Assembly (NCBI RefSeq): GCF_017742995.1
Contig: NZ_CP072426.1
Span: forward strand, 62,001 to 126,000
Direction of reading: 5' to 3'
From: Pseudoalteromonas viridis
GTDB lineage: Bacteria; Pseudomonadota; Gammaproteobacteria; Enterobacterales; Alteromonadaceae
DNA length: 64,000 bases
The notes beneath the pieces were generated by a model. The model ran no database searches, was not told the DNA's origin, and saw only the letters and a list, made by a program, of their open reading frames with translations. A program made the translations under genes and the position numbers. Shown one piece after another: positions 9,298 to 18,241 of this stretch. Within the stretch, counting starts at the first letter, position 1, and every line of letters starts with the position of its first letter.

Positions 9298-10554
9298 TTA
9301 ATTCAGTTTAATTTCGGCATGATCCTGCCAGTCGCTGCTGTCGGATATGATCACTTCATCGCCAACGCTCAGCCCCGAGACTATCTGCACCCGGTTAACA
9401 GACACCTGGCCCAGCGCCACCGCCGTTTTATGGGCAAAACGCCCGGCTTCATCGAGCTTATAAAGCTGGATTTGAGTGGACTTGGGGGCATAGGTTGGAC
9501 GCCGGACATACAAAGTGTTGCTCAGATGACTAACCTGAATCTGTGCGTCTACCGTCAGCTCAGGGCGAGCGTCTGCGGGCAGGCTTGCGGGTAACGCAAC
9601 ATCAACCAGCACCATGCCGTTTTCTACCGCCGGATCAATGCGCGCAACCGTGCCGGTTATCTCGTTGTTGCGGGTATCCAGCGTCACGCTCTGGCCAATT
9701 TGAATATCCTGAACTCTGACTTCCGGCACTTGCAGCTCGGCATATAAGTTTTGCTGGGATGCCAGCAGTGCAATGCTGCCACCCAGGCTGACCTGCTCAC
9801 CCAGCTCCAGCGAAATCTGCTGCACTACGCCCGCTTTGTCGGCGCGTACCTGCAAAGCATCAACCTGCTCCTGCATCCGCCTAAGGTTGTTCTCTAAAAG
9901 ACCAGAGCGGGCGGTTTGTGCCGCTTTGGTTGCCGCTATCTCGGCGCGCATCTTGAGTGCCTTTTGCCTGGCCGCCTGCCACCTTTGCTGCTCGCGTTTT
10001 ACCGCCAGCTGACTCTTTTGGTAATCAAGTTGCGATACCGTGGCATTGCCCTGCTCGATCAACAGGGTTTCGGCGTCAAGCTTCAGCTTTTCAGCCTGAT
10101 GGCCCAGCTCTGCCGAGACCACCTGGTTGTCGAGCTCGACCAGCTGAGATTCCAGCGCAACAATGGTGGCGTTATTCTCGGCCCTGGCCGCTTCGAGCTC
10201 CCAGCGCGCCTGCTCAAGCTCACGTTGCAACTGCGGGTTAGATAACTTGAGTAGCAGCTGCCCCACCGTGACCTCGGCACCCGCTTTAACCAGCACCTGC
10301 TCAACCCGGCCCGATACCTGTGCCGCCACCCAGCGGATCTCAGCGGGCTTTAGCACCCCGGTGGCCCGAACATTCACCTGAAAATCGCCCTGCTCCACTT
10401 TGGCCGTGACAACCGTTTCCCTGTCTACAAAGTAAGATGCATCACCGGTAAAGCGCTGCACGGCGTAATAACCCAATGCCAGCACCACAACCGGCAGCAC
10501 GTAACTCAGTTTTTTCCAGCGTGCGGGCTGTTTAAGCTCTCTTTGTATATCCAT
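9298..10554 (-). CDS. Membrane-fusion (HlyD/MacA-like) periplasmic adaptor
   Basis: First gene of the exporter operon, 418 residues. An N-terminal membrane anchor (about 17-34, LSYVLPVVVLALGYYAVQRF) is followed by a lipoyl half (GVLKPAEIRWVAAQVSGRVEQVLVKAGAEVTVGQLL), a long helical hairpin (about 105-235, heptad-rich, many Glu/Gln/Ala), the second lipoyl half and beta-barrel domains. This is the layout of adaptors that link MacB-type permeases to an outer-membrane channel. No TolC-like gene is in the window. Expression is probably driven by the sigma-54 promoter about 40 bases upstream of the start. Confidence 0.9.
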   Translation of the reverse strand: MDIQRELKQPARWKKLSYVLPVVVLALGYYAVQRFTGDASYFVDRETVVTAKVEQGDFQVNVRATGVLKPAEIRWVAAQVSGRVEQVLVKAGAEVTVGQLLLKLSNPQLQRELEQARWELEAARAENNATIVALESQLVELDNQVVSAELGHQAEKLKLDAETLLIEQGNATVSQLDYQKSQLAVKREQQRWQAARQKALKMRAEIAATKAAQTARSGLLENNLRRMQEQVDALQVRADKAGVVQQISLELGEQVSLGGSIALLASQQNLYAELQVPEVRVQDIQIGQSVTLDTRNNEITGTVARIDPAVENGMVLVDVALPASLPADARPELTVDAQIQVSHLSNTLYVRRPTYAPKSTQIQLYKLDEAGRFAHKTAVALGQVSVNRVQIVSGLSVGDEVIISDSSDWQDHAEIKLN

Positions 10555-10595
10555 CTGCTTTTCTCTTCTGTTATGGATCGGTTTGCAGAAGGTGT

Positions 10596-10611
10596 TACAA
10601 GGGATATGCCA
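10596..10611 (-). promoter_or_regulatory. Candidate sigma-54 (-24/-12) promoter of the exporter operon
   Basis: Read on the minus strand the site is TGGCATATCCCTTGTA, against the consensus TGGCAYRNNNNTTGCW; the spacing is right and the only departure is T for C in the -12 GC. Transcription would start near 10585, about 30 bases before the adaptor start codon. The presence of a sigma-54 activator in the same operon makes this more credible. Not verified experimentally. Confidence 0.6.
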
Positions 10612-10682
10612 GAGTTAAACCAAGACTACTGCATTGTTTTTATTCTATTTTATTTTCTATCTTGAAAATTAGCAGAAGCAGG

Positions 10683-10700
10683 TGTGCCGATACTGGCACA
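10683..10700. promoter_or_regulatory. Inverted-repeat operator 1 (likely activator site)
   Basis: Perfect dyad TGTGCC-N6-GGCACA centred about 100 bases upstream of the predicted transcription start. The same flanking bases (GG before, GG after) recur in operator 2. Likely enhancer site for the operon's own NtrC-type regulator (inference). Confidence 0.55.
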
Positions 10701-10715
10701 GGTGAAACAGACAGG

Positions 10716-10733
10716 TGTGTCGAAATTGAGACA
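10716..10733. promoter_or_regulatory. Inverted-repeat operator 2 (likely activator site)
   Basis: TGTGTC-N6-GAGACA, a five-of-six-matched dyad with the same half-site lengths, spacer and flanks as operator 1. The centres are 33 bp apart, about three helical turns, so two dimers would bind on the same face of the DNA. Confidence 0.5.
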
Positions 10734-10823
10734 GGTTTTTGAGTGCGCATAAAAGGCAAATCAGCACCGGTAACGCAATCTTAAGCCAGGTAAGTTCATT
10801 AAAGAGCCTCCGGGCTTTGATCC

Positions 10824-11408
10824 TTACACTTTGCGGTTGATTAAGTGGCTGTCAGTTGTTTTCAATACGTGCAGCGCCTGTTGCTGCAGCGCGTGCAGAT
10901 TGGACTGGGTCATATAAGTTTCGATAGCCTGTTTGGACTGCTTGGCATACGTCGCGGAATAACCGTAGGTTTTACTATCTTGCCTGGACAAGTTTTCAGA
11001 CTGCTCGACGTACTCGTTAATATACTGCTGCATATCTATCTCAGCATTGGAGTCCAGCTGCCCCGTTTCCATGCGCACCGCCAGAGACACTCTGAAATGG
11101 CTTAACCCTGCCACGGCAGTCTCATCCATACCACCCGTTTCGCCCGACAGGCGAGTGATATCCGAGATTAAACTGCTAAAAGCCTGAGGCGACACGTTGC
11201 GGACATCAAACATATCCACAGCCAGTAAGGCTTTGAAGTCGCCTTGCACAGGCTGAGCGGTTTGGTTAGCTGCACCCAGTTCTTTTACCGCTAACGCTTG
11301 GCTGTTGATACGGTCGCCGGCACTGAACTGCCGGCTATTGTGCGCTTTATTTTGCTCTTTATTTCGAAAATGAACAGGCGGCTGTCCTGGGCCGTTTTCC
11401 AGTTTCAT
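10824..11408 (-). CDS. Hypothetical protein (194 aa)
   Basis: A 194-residue soluble protein with a good ribosome site (AAGGAA seven bases before the ATG). The first 45 residues are polar and probably disordered; the rest is helical and Gln/Ser-rich (about 70-190). No signal peptide, membrane segment or known motif is visible. It lies alone on the minus strand upstream of the exporter operon, with about 270 bases between them, so it is probably a separate transcript. I do not recognise the family. Confidence 0.6.
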   Translation of the reverse strand: MKLENGPGQPPVHFRNKEQNKAHNSRQFSAGDRINSQALAVKELGAANQTAQPVQGDFKALLAVDMFDVRNVSPQAFSSLISDITRLSGETGGMDETAVAGLSHFRVSLAVRMETGQLDSNAEIDMQQYINEYVEQSENLSRQDSKTYGYSATYAKQSKQAIETYMTQSNLHALQQQALHVLKTTDSHLINRKV

Positions 11409-11548
11409 TTATATTCCTTATAAATCTGTGGAGACTCTACCTCATGTCGGCGCCAAATAGGAAAGCTTTAGAGCAGGCTAAAATTGGCAATAGAGTTACG
11501 CCGCCTGCTGTTTTATGTACTTTGTTGAACGGCTCTTCAATGGATGCG

Positions 11549-12019
11549 CTATTTACCAGCTTTTCCAGCCTCCAAAATTGGGAGCCCAGCTTCTGTTGGT
11601 ATATAGATACGCTCTCCATTACCATCTTGGAGCCCTTTTATCCAAACGTAACGCAGGTAAGCTTCATTACCTTTGAGCGATTCGCCAATAATTTTGTTCG
11701 CTTCAGCAGCTGCTTTTGCACGTTCAATATCAGCTTGTCCTTCAGCTTTGGCTTGGACGATTTTGGCCTCACCTTCCGCCTGAGCCAAAGTCACTCGCGC
11801 TTTAGCTTGCATTAAAGCCGCTTGCTCTCTCGCTTTTGCTTCTTCAATTAATATTTGTTTACTCCACTCAGCTTCTTTCAGAGCAGCAATACCATTCATT
11901 TCTAATTTATAAACTTTGTACTTTGGCCATGCCCAGAGCGCTAGAACAATTAGAATGACAAAAAATAATACAGTGGCAACAAGGCCACCAAGAGCAATTG
12001 AATTTCTATTCGGGTGCAC
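11549..12019 (-). CDS. Membrane-anchored coiled-coil protein resembling the C-terminal part of SPFH/prohibitin proteins
   Basis: 156 residues: one N-terminal membrane helix (about 10-31), then an Ala/Glu/Lys/Gln-rich coiled coil (about 45-125) with the repeating AxAEGxAxxxxAxAEG pattern typical of HflC/stomatin C-terminal helices. The GTG start has an AGGAG six bases upstream. The SPFH beta domain itself is missing, so it is either a minimal relative or the remnant of a longer gene. A role as a membrane scaffold is inference from the coiled-coil resemblance only. Confidence 0.6.
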   Translation of the reverse strand: MHPNRNSIALGGLVATVLFFVILIVLALWAWPKYKVYKLEMNGIAALKEAEWSKQILIEEAKAREQAALMQAKARVTLAQAEGEAKIVQAKAEGQADIERAKAAAEANKIIGESLKGNEAYLRYVWIKGLQDGNGERIYIPTEAGLPILEAGKAGK

Positions 12020-12638
12020 GATTTCTCCTAGTAATTATATCGCTTGAGTATTTATGCGAACTCAGTACGCATAATCGCGTATTGAGTACGGGTGCAACAT
12101 GCACGCCGTATTCGGCTGGTGCGGTTTATGCTGTGGGGGTTGCGTTTGATGAGTGACTTTTGCCTTGAAACGTTTATGACTCAAACCGCTGCAACATAAC
12201 TCATTTCTTGCATGAACAACGTTATTTGTGCCTATTATTAGACCCATTTTTTTCCTATTTGGCAAGGTACAGTGATTTCAGCACAACATCCGTTACTCTC
12301 TACTGACTGTGTCATTGGCAGAGCCGCCATCACAACCATAACTATTTTTATGACAGGCACACCGGATCGCATTCTTATACTCACTGTCTCACCGGTTTAC
12401 TTCTGTATGGTGTTTAGGTAGATCCCGGCTCGCTCGCGTCCGGGATGACGGCGTTGTTTGTCAGTTTTGCTGTTAATCAAAAACTAAGGCATGGATTTAA
12501 GCGGACTGTGTGCCTACCCCACAGGAATCGGCTACTCGGAAATTTGCAAGAACGTACTGTTTTAAACAGGCCTCTGTGAACATCAGTTTCATGAGGGTGT
12601 TTTTTTAAAAAACGCCACAAAAAGACACATCGTTGTCA
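12020..12638. other. Gene-poor region with one dispersed repeat copy
   Basis: No well-supported gene. A 67-codon minus-strand open frame at 12062-12265 is Cys/His-rich but has no family resemblance and no clear ribosome site, so it is left uncalled. A single copy of the 82-83 bp repeat core lies at 12418-12450. Confidence 0.4.
12418..12450 (+). repeat. Single copy of the dispersed 82-83 bp repeat core
   Basis: Matches the roughly 33-base conserved palindromic core (TCCCGG ... CCGGGA, followed by TGACGG) of the arrays at 49-57 kb, in the same orientation. Here it stands alone. Confidence 0.8.
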
Positions 12639-12875
12639 CTACCGAGCCACGAAATGTCTAAAGCATTCCTGGCACAGCCAATGGCTATTAGATCTATAAC
12701 CTGCGCCTGATTCTAAATCCTCGGATTTGAAAATAGTCCAATAACAAACAGTACAATGTTCATGGTCATCTTCTTTGAAAGTGATATATTGCCAATTTTT
12801 ATCTTTACACCAAAGAACAGTATCTTTGATATCTGAATACTTCCACACTTCACCATGAATTAGAATATTCTGCAA
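12639..12875 (-). CDS. Small hypothetical protein with paired Cys/His (possible zinc ribbon)
   Basis: 78 residues starting at a TTG with AGGTGA upstream. The pattern HCTVC near the middle and LCQECFRH near the C-terminus gives four Cys plus His spaced like a small zinc-binding fold. No match to a named family is recognised. It lies with two other short, low-GC minus-strand genes, suggesting an acquired block. Confidence 0.5.
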   Translation of the reverse strand: MQNILIHGEVWKYSDIKDTVLWCKDKNWQYITFKEDDHEHCTVCYWTIFKSEDLESGAGYRSNSHWLCQECFRHFVAR

Positions 12876-13094
12876 AACTTCACCTACAGTTGTACCGCTT
12901 TAGTATTATTTCGTATTTAGTACGTATAACAGCTTATTTAATTGAGCCGCCTGCAAACGCCATTGCAACAGGTATCCACTTATAACCTTGTGTAGCAAGT
13001 GACTACCCTTTCCAAACACTGGGACCTGTGCCAATAATTTTGTATGAATTTCTGCGAAACTGCCCACATAACTCTGACACTGGCTTTGCTTCCT

Positions 13095-13409
13095 CTACTT
13101 TGATTCTCGCCAGTCTTTAATGACAGTAGTTAAGTCAAACTCGTTTCTAAAGTTTGACTTCCTGCTTGAGCAAACACTGGGGTTCAAAGCAATACTTTTC
13201 GCCAGTTCTTCAATGAAAGAACGACCAAAGCTTCTGTAAGAAGATACTTCAGCTTGAGAGAGTTGGATATCGACATTAAACATAGCAACACCACCGCAAA
13301 GGACGGTTAAATACATGTCATTTTGATCCTGAAATAATAACCATGACCAGCTTTCTTCATCTACAACAAACATATCACCTCTGGTATTGATAACGGTGCA
13401 CAAAGCCAA
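13095..13409 (-). CDS. Hypothetical protein (about 104 aa)
   Basis: Open minus-strand frame with a TTG at 13409 as the farthest start; an internal ATG (residue 12) is an alternative. The acidic N-terminal half with several Trp and Phe resembles small immunity-type proteins in general character, but no family is recognised. Neighbours are similarly short orphan genes. Confidence 0.4.
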   Translation of the reverse strand: MALCTVINTRGDMFVVDEESWSWLLFQDQNDMYLTVLCGGVAMFNVDIQLSQAEVSSYRSFGRSFIEELAKSIALNPSVCSSRKSNFRNEFDLTTVIKDWRESK

Positions 13410-13501
13410 CCATATTAGCCCTACCTTATGTTATATGGGAGCCAAACAAAAGTATGAAAACTCGATGCCTTAGCCCTGATTTAAATTTACTGAACTAATA
13501 C

Positions 13502-13819
13502 CTAGTCCGCTATGCCGTGTAACATTTCTCCTTTATCCAGGGCATAACCGATTACAGCTAAGAGTTTATGCAGTAAGTGCCTTTCTTCATCAGACGGGCC
13601 GCCAACTAGCAATTCACCTAATTCAGTTCTGGCCTGGCACAGTTCAGCGACAGAAAATGAACTATCGCTAAACTGATCGCAAATATTTCTCAGAAAGAAA
13701 TTATCTGATTTCTTTAGCAAAGCGCATATTAACGGATACTCTTTGAAGCAAATCGAAGCCACTACGACAGGGGCGTCCTTCAAATATTTGCTTTTTCCAA
13801 CGGCCAGATCGTACGCCAT
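13502..13819 (-). CDS. Hypothetical protein (105 aa)
   Basis: 105 residues, soluble, mostly helical, with an ATG start. The last 45 residues (GGPSDEERHLLHKLLAVIGYALDKG) look like a compact helical unit. No known motif. Possibly one of a set of acquired small genes at 12.6-13.8 kb; function unknown. Confidence 0.45.
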   Translation of the reverse strand: MAYDLAVGKSKYLKDAPVVVASICFKEYPLICALLKKSDNFFLRNICDQFSDSSFSVAELCQARTELGELLVGGPSDEERHLLHKLLAVIGYALDKGEMLHGIAD

Positions 13820-14122
13820 AATCTAGTTTTCCACCTTGCGAATGATTACACGACCCCCACCATCAGGGCCATCCACTTTAAATCTCATGCAGCAACGCCT
13901 GTACTTTTTTTAATATAACAACACAGCGCATGCAAGCTCAAAATAACTGGCTATTCAAAACCCTCCCATCACCAAAACCCCATTCCCAATTTTCCCACAA
14001 AAGCCCCAAACCTGTTCAAATAGCAAACAACCTCATTCTTATGTAGTATCTTTGGGTAAGTCATCCATCGCCTAATGGAATGACAAAACAGGAATTTATA
14101 CTACCCAATAGAAGGAAATACT
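13820..14122. other. Intergenic region upstream of the carboxypeptidase
   Basis: Divergent promoter region of about 300 bases. An AGAAGGAA ribosome site precedes the ATG at 14123. No other structure was recognised. Confidence 0.4.
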
Positions 14123-16375
14123 ATGTTTAAAAAGATGCCAGGACTGGCGCTGTTAAGTGCGGTGAGTTTTTCACTCGCGGCTCATAACGCGCCGCACGCA
14201 ACAAGTTCACCCGCACTTGAAAAGCAACACGCAACTCAGTCGGCTTATCAGTTGGTCTTTTTCAGTGACTCTCAAAAAGCCAAGTATCTGGCGAACTACC
14301 ATAATGCGATACTCGAAGTAACAAGCAACCATGTTGTGCTGTCTCTCAGTAAAGCGGAATCAGAAACATTGCGCGCTGACGGTGCCTTAATCATCGCAAG
14401 GCCGGATATAAACCGCCGCGCTCAGCCGCAGCGTAAAACCTCAGAGGCCATGACCAAGCCCGCAGGAGGGGCTGTAACGCCATCTCAGACGTCTGGTATT
14501 CCTGCATTTGCGTGCTACCCAACATTGGCTGAAACACAACAGCTGGCCGAAACACTGGCTCAGACTTATCCGGATTTTGTGGAGCTAAAACATATTGGCC
14601 CGTCGTGGGAAAAAAGCCAGAGCTTGGGTGGTCACGACCTGACGGTGTTAGTGCTGAAAAATAAAAAGAAGAACAACTGGCGTAAACGCCCTGCACTGTA
14701 TATTCAGGGTGCTATTCATGCCCGCGAATACACGCCAGGCGCAATGACCATTCAATTTGCTCAGTATCTGCTGGAGCATCGTGACACTAATGCCGATGTG
14801 AGCTGGATCCTCGATGAGCGAGAAATTCATATTCTGCTGATTGCCAACCCGGATGCCAGGGTGCTGGCAGAGCAGGATGAAATGTGGCGAAAAAATACCA
14901 ATACGGCTTACTGTGCACTGGATGAGTCTAAGCGCGGAGTCGATCTGAACCGTAACTTTGATTTCGCCTGGGCGTCGCCTGTTGGCGGCTCGACGGACGA
15001 CCAGTGTGCAGAAACCTATCACGGGCCCAGTGCTGCGTCTGAGCCCGAAACCCAAGCGATCCAGGCTTATTTGCATTCAGTGTTCAAAGACAGACGAGGC
15101 GACTTGCCAAGCGACCCTGCCCCCTGGTGGACTCAGGGCGTGTTTCTGGACTTACACAGTTATGGCCGCTATGTAATGTGGCCGTGGTCGAGCGAGCTGA
15201 CGCCCAATCCGAATGCCACTGAGCTGGCTATGCTGGGACACCGCCTGGCGGCTTACAATGACTATCTGGCTTTTGAAACAAAAGAGCGAGTTCAATATGG
15301 CGGCACGGCAACCAACTATGCCTACGGGCAATATGGTGTTGCCGCTTACACGCTGGAGCTGGGCACCTGGTTTTTTGAAAGCTGCGCTAACTTTGAGGGG
15401 GAGATCTGGCCAAATAATCTCAATGCGCTCATTTATGCCGCCAAAGTTGCCAAACGCCCTTACAAACTGCCTGATGGTCCGCAAATTATCGACCTCAAAT
15501 TGCAAGGCGCTGAGCGCACTGCGGTGCCAGCCGGTACGCCCGTCAACATAATCGCCCAAATCGCGGATGATCATTTTGGTCCTGCTCTGAGTGGCCAGAT
15601 GCCGCGCAGTCAGGCAATTAAAAAAGTGCTGCTGACTATCCGAAAGCAAGGTCATCACAGAACCCGCCGGGTGTTACTGAGCGCTGAGGATGGTGCCTTT
15701 GACTCAGCGCGCGAAGCCATTAACTACTCGCTGGATACCCGTCGCTGGCGCAATGGCCGTTATGTATTGACCCTCAGAGCACAAGATGAAAGCGGCCAGT
15801 GGGGTACCCAATATGCCAAATTCCTGACCATAGATAATGCGGCGCCCGCAAATAATCAGGCTCCGGTGGCCGACTTTAGCAGCAACTGCCGCTATGCCAT
15901 CTGCGGTTTTGACGGAACGCCCAGTCAGGACGACCATGACGACCTGACCTATCGCTGGGTATTCGAGGGAGCGCGATTTTATCGTGTGTTCCACGGCCGA
16001 CAAGTTGAGATTGAATTTGGCCGGGCCGGAGACTATCAGCTGACCTTGCACGTTGAAGACCGCCATGGATTGCGCGACACCAAATCGGTCAATTTAACGC
16101 TGGATGGGGTACGTCCGCCTGTGGCTCAGCTTAGCTATGAATGTAACGGGCTAAACTGCGACTTTGATTCGTCAGCCTCTTATGATCCCAACGGGGAAAT
16201 TGTGTCACGATACTGGCAATTTGGTGGCGACGATCCGGCCTATATCCCGGGCGAAGCAAAAATGACGCACGCCTTCCCTTCACCGGGTGAATACACCGTA
16301 ATTCTGGTGGTGGTAGACAATGAATATCAATCGGGTGTGATTAGACAGACTATACGGGTAAGCGAAATCGAGTAG
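14123..16375 (+). CDS. Secreted M14 zinc carboxypeptidase with two PKD-like domains
   Basis: A 750-residue exported metallocarboxypeptidase. Signal peptide about 1-20. A pro-like region precedes the M14 catalytic domain (about 130-460): zinc ligands His199 and Glu202 in GAIHARE, His345 in LDLHSYG, and the catalytic Glu412 in YTLELGTWFFE. The Arg/Asn cluster GVDLNRNFDFAW, which in the family positions the substrate carboxylate, is present. Residues about 465-600 form a beta domain, then two PKD-like domains (about 605-675 and 680-750), each containing a Cys pair. PKD domains commonly help bind insoluble protein or polysaccharide. It probably trims peptides outside the cell. Single-gene transcript with a hairpin just after the stop. 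Confidence 0.9.
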   Translation: MFKKMPGLALLSAVSFSLAAHNAPHATSSPALEKQHATQSAYQLVFFSDSQKAKYLANYHNAILEVTSNHVVLSLSKAESETLRADGALIIARPDINRRAQPQRKTSEAMTKPAGGAVTPSQTSGIPAFACYPTLAETQQLAETLAQTYPDFVELKHIGPSWEKSQSLGGHDLTVLVLKNKKKNNWRKRPALYIQGAIHAREYTPGAMTIQFAQYLLEHRDTNADVSWILDEREIHILLIANPDARVLAEQDEMWRKNTNTAYCALDESKRGVDLNRNFDFAWASPVGGSTDDQCAETYHGPSAASEPETQAIQAYLHSVFKDRRGDLPSDPAPWWTQGVFLDLHSYGRYVMWPWSSELTPNPNATELAMLGHRLAAYNDYLAFETKERVQYGGTATNYAYGQYGVAAYTLELGTWFFESCANFEGEIWPNNLNALIYAAKVAKRPYKLPDGPQIIDLKLQGAERTAVPAGTPVNIIAQIADDHFGPALSGQMPRSQAIKKVLLTIRKQGHHRTRRVLLSAEDGAFDSAREAINYSLDTRRWRNGRYVLTLRAQDESGQWGTQYAKFLTIDNAAPANNQAPVADFSSNCRYAICGFDGTPSQDDHDDLTYRWVFEGARFYRVFHGRQVEIEFGRAGDYQLTLHVEDRHGLRDTKSVNLTLDGVRPPVAQLSYECNGLNCDFDSSASYDPNGEIVSRYWQFGGDDPAYIPGEAKMTHAFPSPGEYTVILVVVDNEYQSGVIRQTIRVSEIE

Positions 16376-16383
16376 TCACTTAC

Positions 16384-16421
16384 AAGCAGCATAAGGATGC
16401 AGGATTAGCCTCATGCTGTTT
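16384..16421 (+). terminator. Probable terminator after the carboxypeptidase
   Basis: Hairpin aagcagcat ... atgctgttt (one G-T pair) with a loop of about 19 bases, ending in TTTT, nine bases after the stop codon. Confidence 0.45.
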
Positions 16422-16521
16422 TAATCCAGCTTACGCCAAAGTTGAAAAAATACATCGCACAGTGCTAAAGCATCTATTTTCGGTTAGTGTACGTGTTCGG
16501 CATGATAGACAGGAAAGCTCA

Positions 16522-16926
16522 ATGAATGAGGCAATCAAAGAGCACTTCGATACATACCCTGAACATGTTAAGTCGCGCTTACTGGCGCTGAGGGAGCTGA
16601 TCTTTGCGGTTGCAGCTGAACTGGCCCTGGGTGAAGTCGAAGAGTCTCTAAAATGGGGAGAGCCTAGCTACAGCGTAAAAACAGGCACCCCACTGAGAAT
16701 AGACTGGAAAGCAAAGTTGCCAGAGCGTTACTGCCTTTACTTTCACTGCCAAACTAAGCTGGCCGATACATTTCGGGAGCTGTACGGTGACGCAATTGAG
16801 CTACAAAGCAACCGGGCAATTGTGTTGCCGTTGTCCAAGCCATTGCCAGACGCAATGATCAGGCACTGCATAACGCTGGCTTTAACTTATCAACAGCGCA
16901 AACACCTGCCGCTTCTTGGCGCTTAA
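16522..16926 (+). CDS. DUF1801 (YdhG-like) domain protein
   Basis: A small cytoplasmic protein of the DUF1801 family, identified by the pattern LLALRELI ... VEESLKWGEPSY near residues 25-60 and the downstream YFHCQTKL. The frame is open from 16462, but the ATG at 16522 is preferred: AGGAAAG lies just upstream and the family usually begins at this point. About 134 residues, a usual length. The biochemical role of the family is not established; related proteins adopt a steroidogenic-factor-like fold. It stands alone downstream of the carboxypeptidase. Confidence 0.75.
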   Translation: MNEAIKEHFDTYPEHVKSRLLALRELIFAVAAELALGEVEESLKWGEPSYSVKTGTPLRIDWKAKLPERYCLYFHCQTKLADTFRELYGDAIELQSNRAIVLPLSKPLPDAMIRHCITLALTYQQRKHLPLLGA

Positions 16927-16933
16927 CGATTAG

Positions 16934-16962
16934 CGTTTACACCTCATCATTGAGTGTAAACG
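16934..16962 (+). terminator. Hairpin after the DUF1801 gene
   Basis: Perfect 9-bp stem CGTTTACAC / GTGTAAACG with an 11-base loop, eight bases after the stop. No uninterrupted U-run follows, so termination is likely but not certain. Confidence 0.4.
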
Positions 16963-17086
16963 TCAACTTTCTCAACAGCTCAATGGCTTTAAAGACGCCG
17001 ATAACCCGATAATAAATAACAAAAGTTTAGCACCCTAAAAGTTGTAGGCTATGCTCAATAGTGTTTGATTTTCAAAAGGACAGGCT

Positions 17087-17449
17087 ATGCAACACGCACT
17101 TAAACTTTTTCTTTCGATTGTGATTGTGGTCGTGACTTTTATCGCGTCGGCAACGCTTGCTGGCATGCTGGCCGAGTATGCCGGTTGGTGGAAAAAACCG
17201 GTGATAGGCGGCGTAGCAGCCGCTTGCGTGGTGCTTGCAGGTTATGTGAGCGCACCCGACCATAAGTTGTATTGTGCCGCAGCCTGGCTGGTGATTGGTG
17301 CAGTCGTGGCCGGAGTGATGTCAGAGACATTTATGTATGCCGAAGACGCGAATACCTCGCTACCTTTGTATATCACCTACGCCTGTGGTTTTGCGACCTT
17401 GTTGCTTTGCTGGGTTTGGGAGCGCAAACACTTTGCCCCACACCAATAA
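17087..17449 (+). CDS. Small integral membrane protein (four predicted helices)
   Basis: 120 residues with hydrophobic stretches at about 6-28, 39-53, 61-78 and 93-111 separated by short loops; the loop after helix 1 has WWKK. An AAAGGA ribosome site precedes the ATG. No family is recognised with confidence. It converges on the methyltransferase gene with only six bases between the two stop codons, so the transcripts may overlap. Confidence 0.6.
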   Translation: MQHALKLFLSIVIVVVTFIASATLAGMLAEYAGWWKKPVIGGVAAACVVLAGYVSAPDHKLYCAAAWLVIGAVVAGVMSETFMYAEDANTSLPLYITYACGFATLLLCWVWERKHFAPHQ

Positions 17450-17455
17450 CACGGA

Positions 17456-18241
17456 TCAATCATCTGAGCCCTTGCATTTACTGGCTTTAATCGAGTATAG
17501 CATAGGCACCTGTTGACCCTGATACAGCCTTTGATACCCAAGCCCTGGCACATACTCTAACCCTTCAAAACAGTCGTATGGGCTATAAGGGTGTTCAGCA
17601 AAGAGCTCAATGTTCAGGCCAGCCATTAGCAACGCGTTGATCACATCACTGACCGAATGAGTCCAGGTTACTGTGGTGCTTTTGTTGCCATCGCAGTTTT
17701 CCGTATAAGTGCCCTCTTGCTCAATATCCGGCGAACCATGAGGAAAGTAGGCATAGCCTGCCAGCAAGTCGTTAATTGGGTGAAATTCCACCAGATGGAA
17801 CACGCCACCGGGTTTGAGCGCGCCCGCCACCGTGTTTGCCCATGCGGTTAAATCGGGCAGCCAGCACAGTACACCGTAAGAGGTAAACACAATATCAAAC
17901 TGGCGCTTATTAACTTGGCCAAACTGGAGCACATCGCTTTCGATAAACTCAGCTCTGAGGTTAACCGCACCTTTAAGGGCATTTGCCTGCGTTATGGCAT
18001 TTGCGGATAGGTCTACCCCTGTCACGTCGGCACCCAGACGCGCCCAGGATAAGGTATCCTGGCCAAAGTGACATTGCAGATGCAACAAGGATTTGCCTTT
18101 AACCGCCCCCACCTGCGCCAGCTCAACCGGGTTCAATGAACATTGCCCGGCTTTAAACCCGGCAACATCATAAAATTCAGACGCCACATGCACCTGAGTT
18201 CTTTTATCCCAGGCTGATTTATTAATGCTTAAATAATCCAT
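17456..18241 (-). CDS. Class I SAM-dependent methyltransferase
   Basis: The frame is open from 18367, but I choose the ATG at 18241 (MDYLSINKSAWDKRT), where proteins of this family normally begin; this gives 261 residues. The Rossmann motif I is LHLQCHFGQDTLSWARLGADVTGVDLS; motif post-I and the acidic VLQFGQ segment follow, and the DIVFTSYGVLCWLPDL segment is typical of ubiE/Methyltransf_11-type enzymes. The substrate is unknown. The 42 extra upstream codons are Arg/Phe-rich and unlike the family; if they were used they would be an unusual extension. Confidence 0.8.
   Translation of the reverse strand: MDYLSINKSAWDKRTQVHVASEFYDVAGFKAGQCSLNPVELAQVGAVKGKSLLHLQCHFGQDTLSWARLGADVTGVDLSANAITQANALKGAVNLRAEFIESDVLQFGQVNKRQFDIVFTSYGVLCWLPDLTAWANTVAGALKPGGVFHLVEFHPINDLLAGYAYFPHGSPDIEQEGTYTENCDGNKSTTVTWTHSVSDVINALLMAGLNIELFAEHPYSPYDCFEGLEYVPGLGYQRLYQGQQVPMLYSIKASKCKGSDD

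Noticed and set aside
12020..13900. Integron cassette array suggested by short unrelated genes in one direction
   Set aside because: No integrase and no convincing attC sites (RYYYAAC/GTTRRRY pairs at proper spacing) were found by eye.
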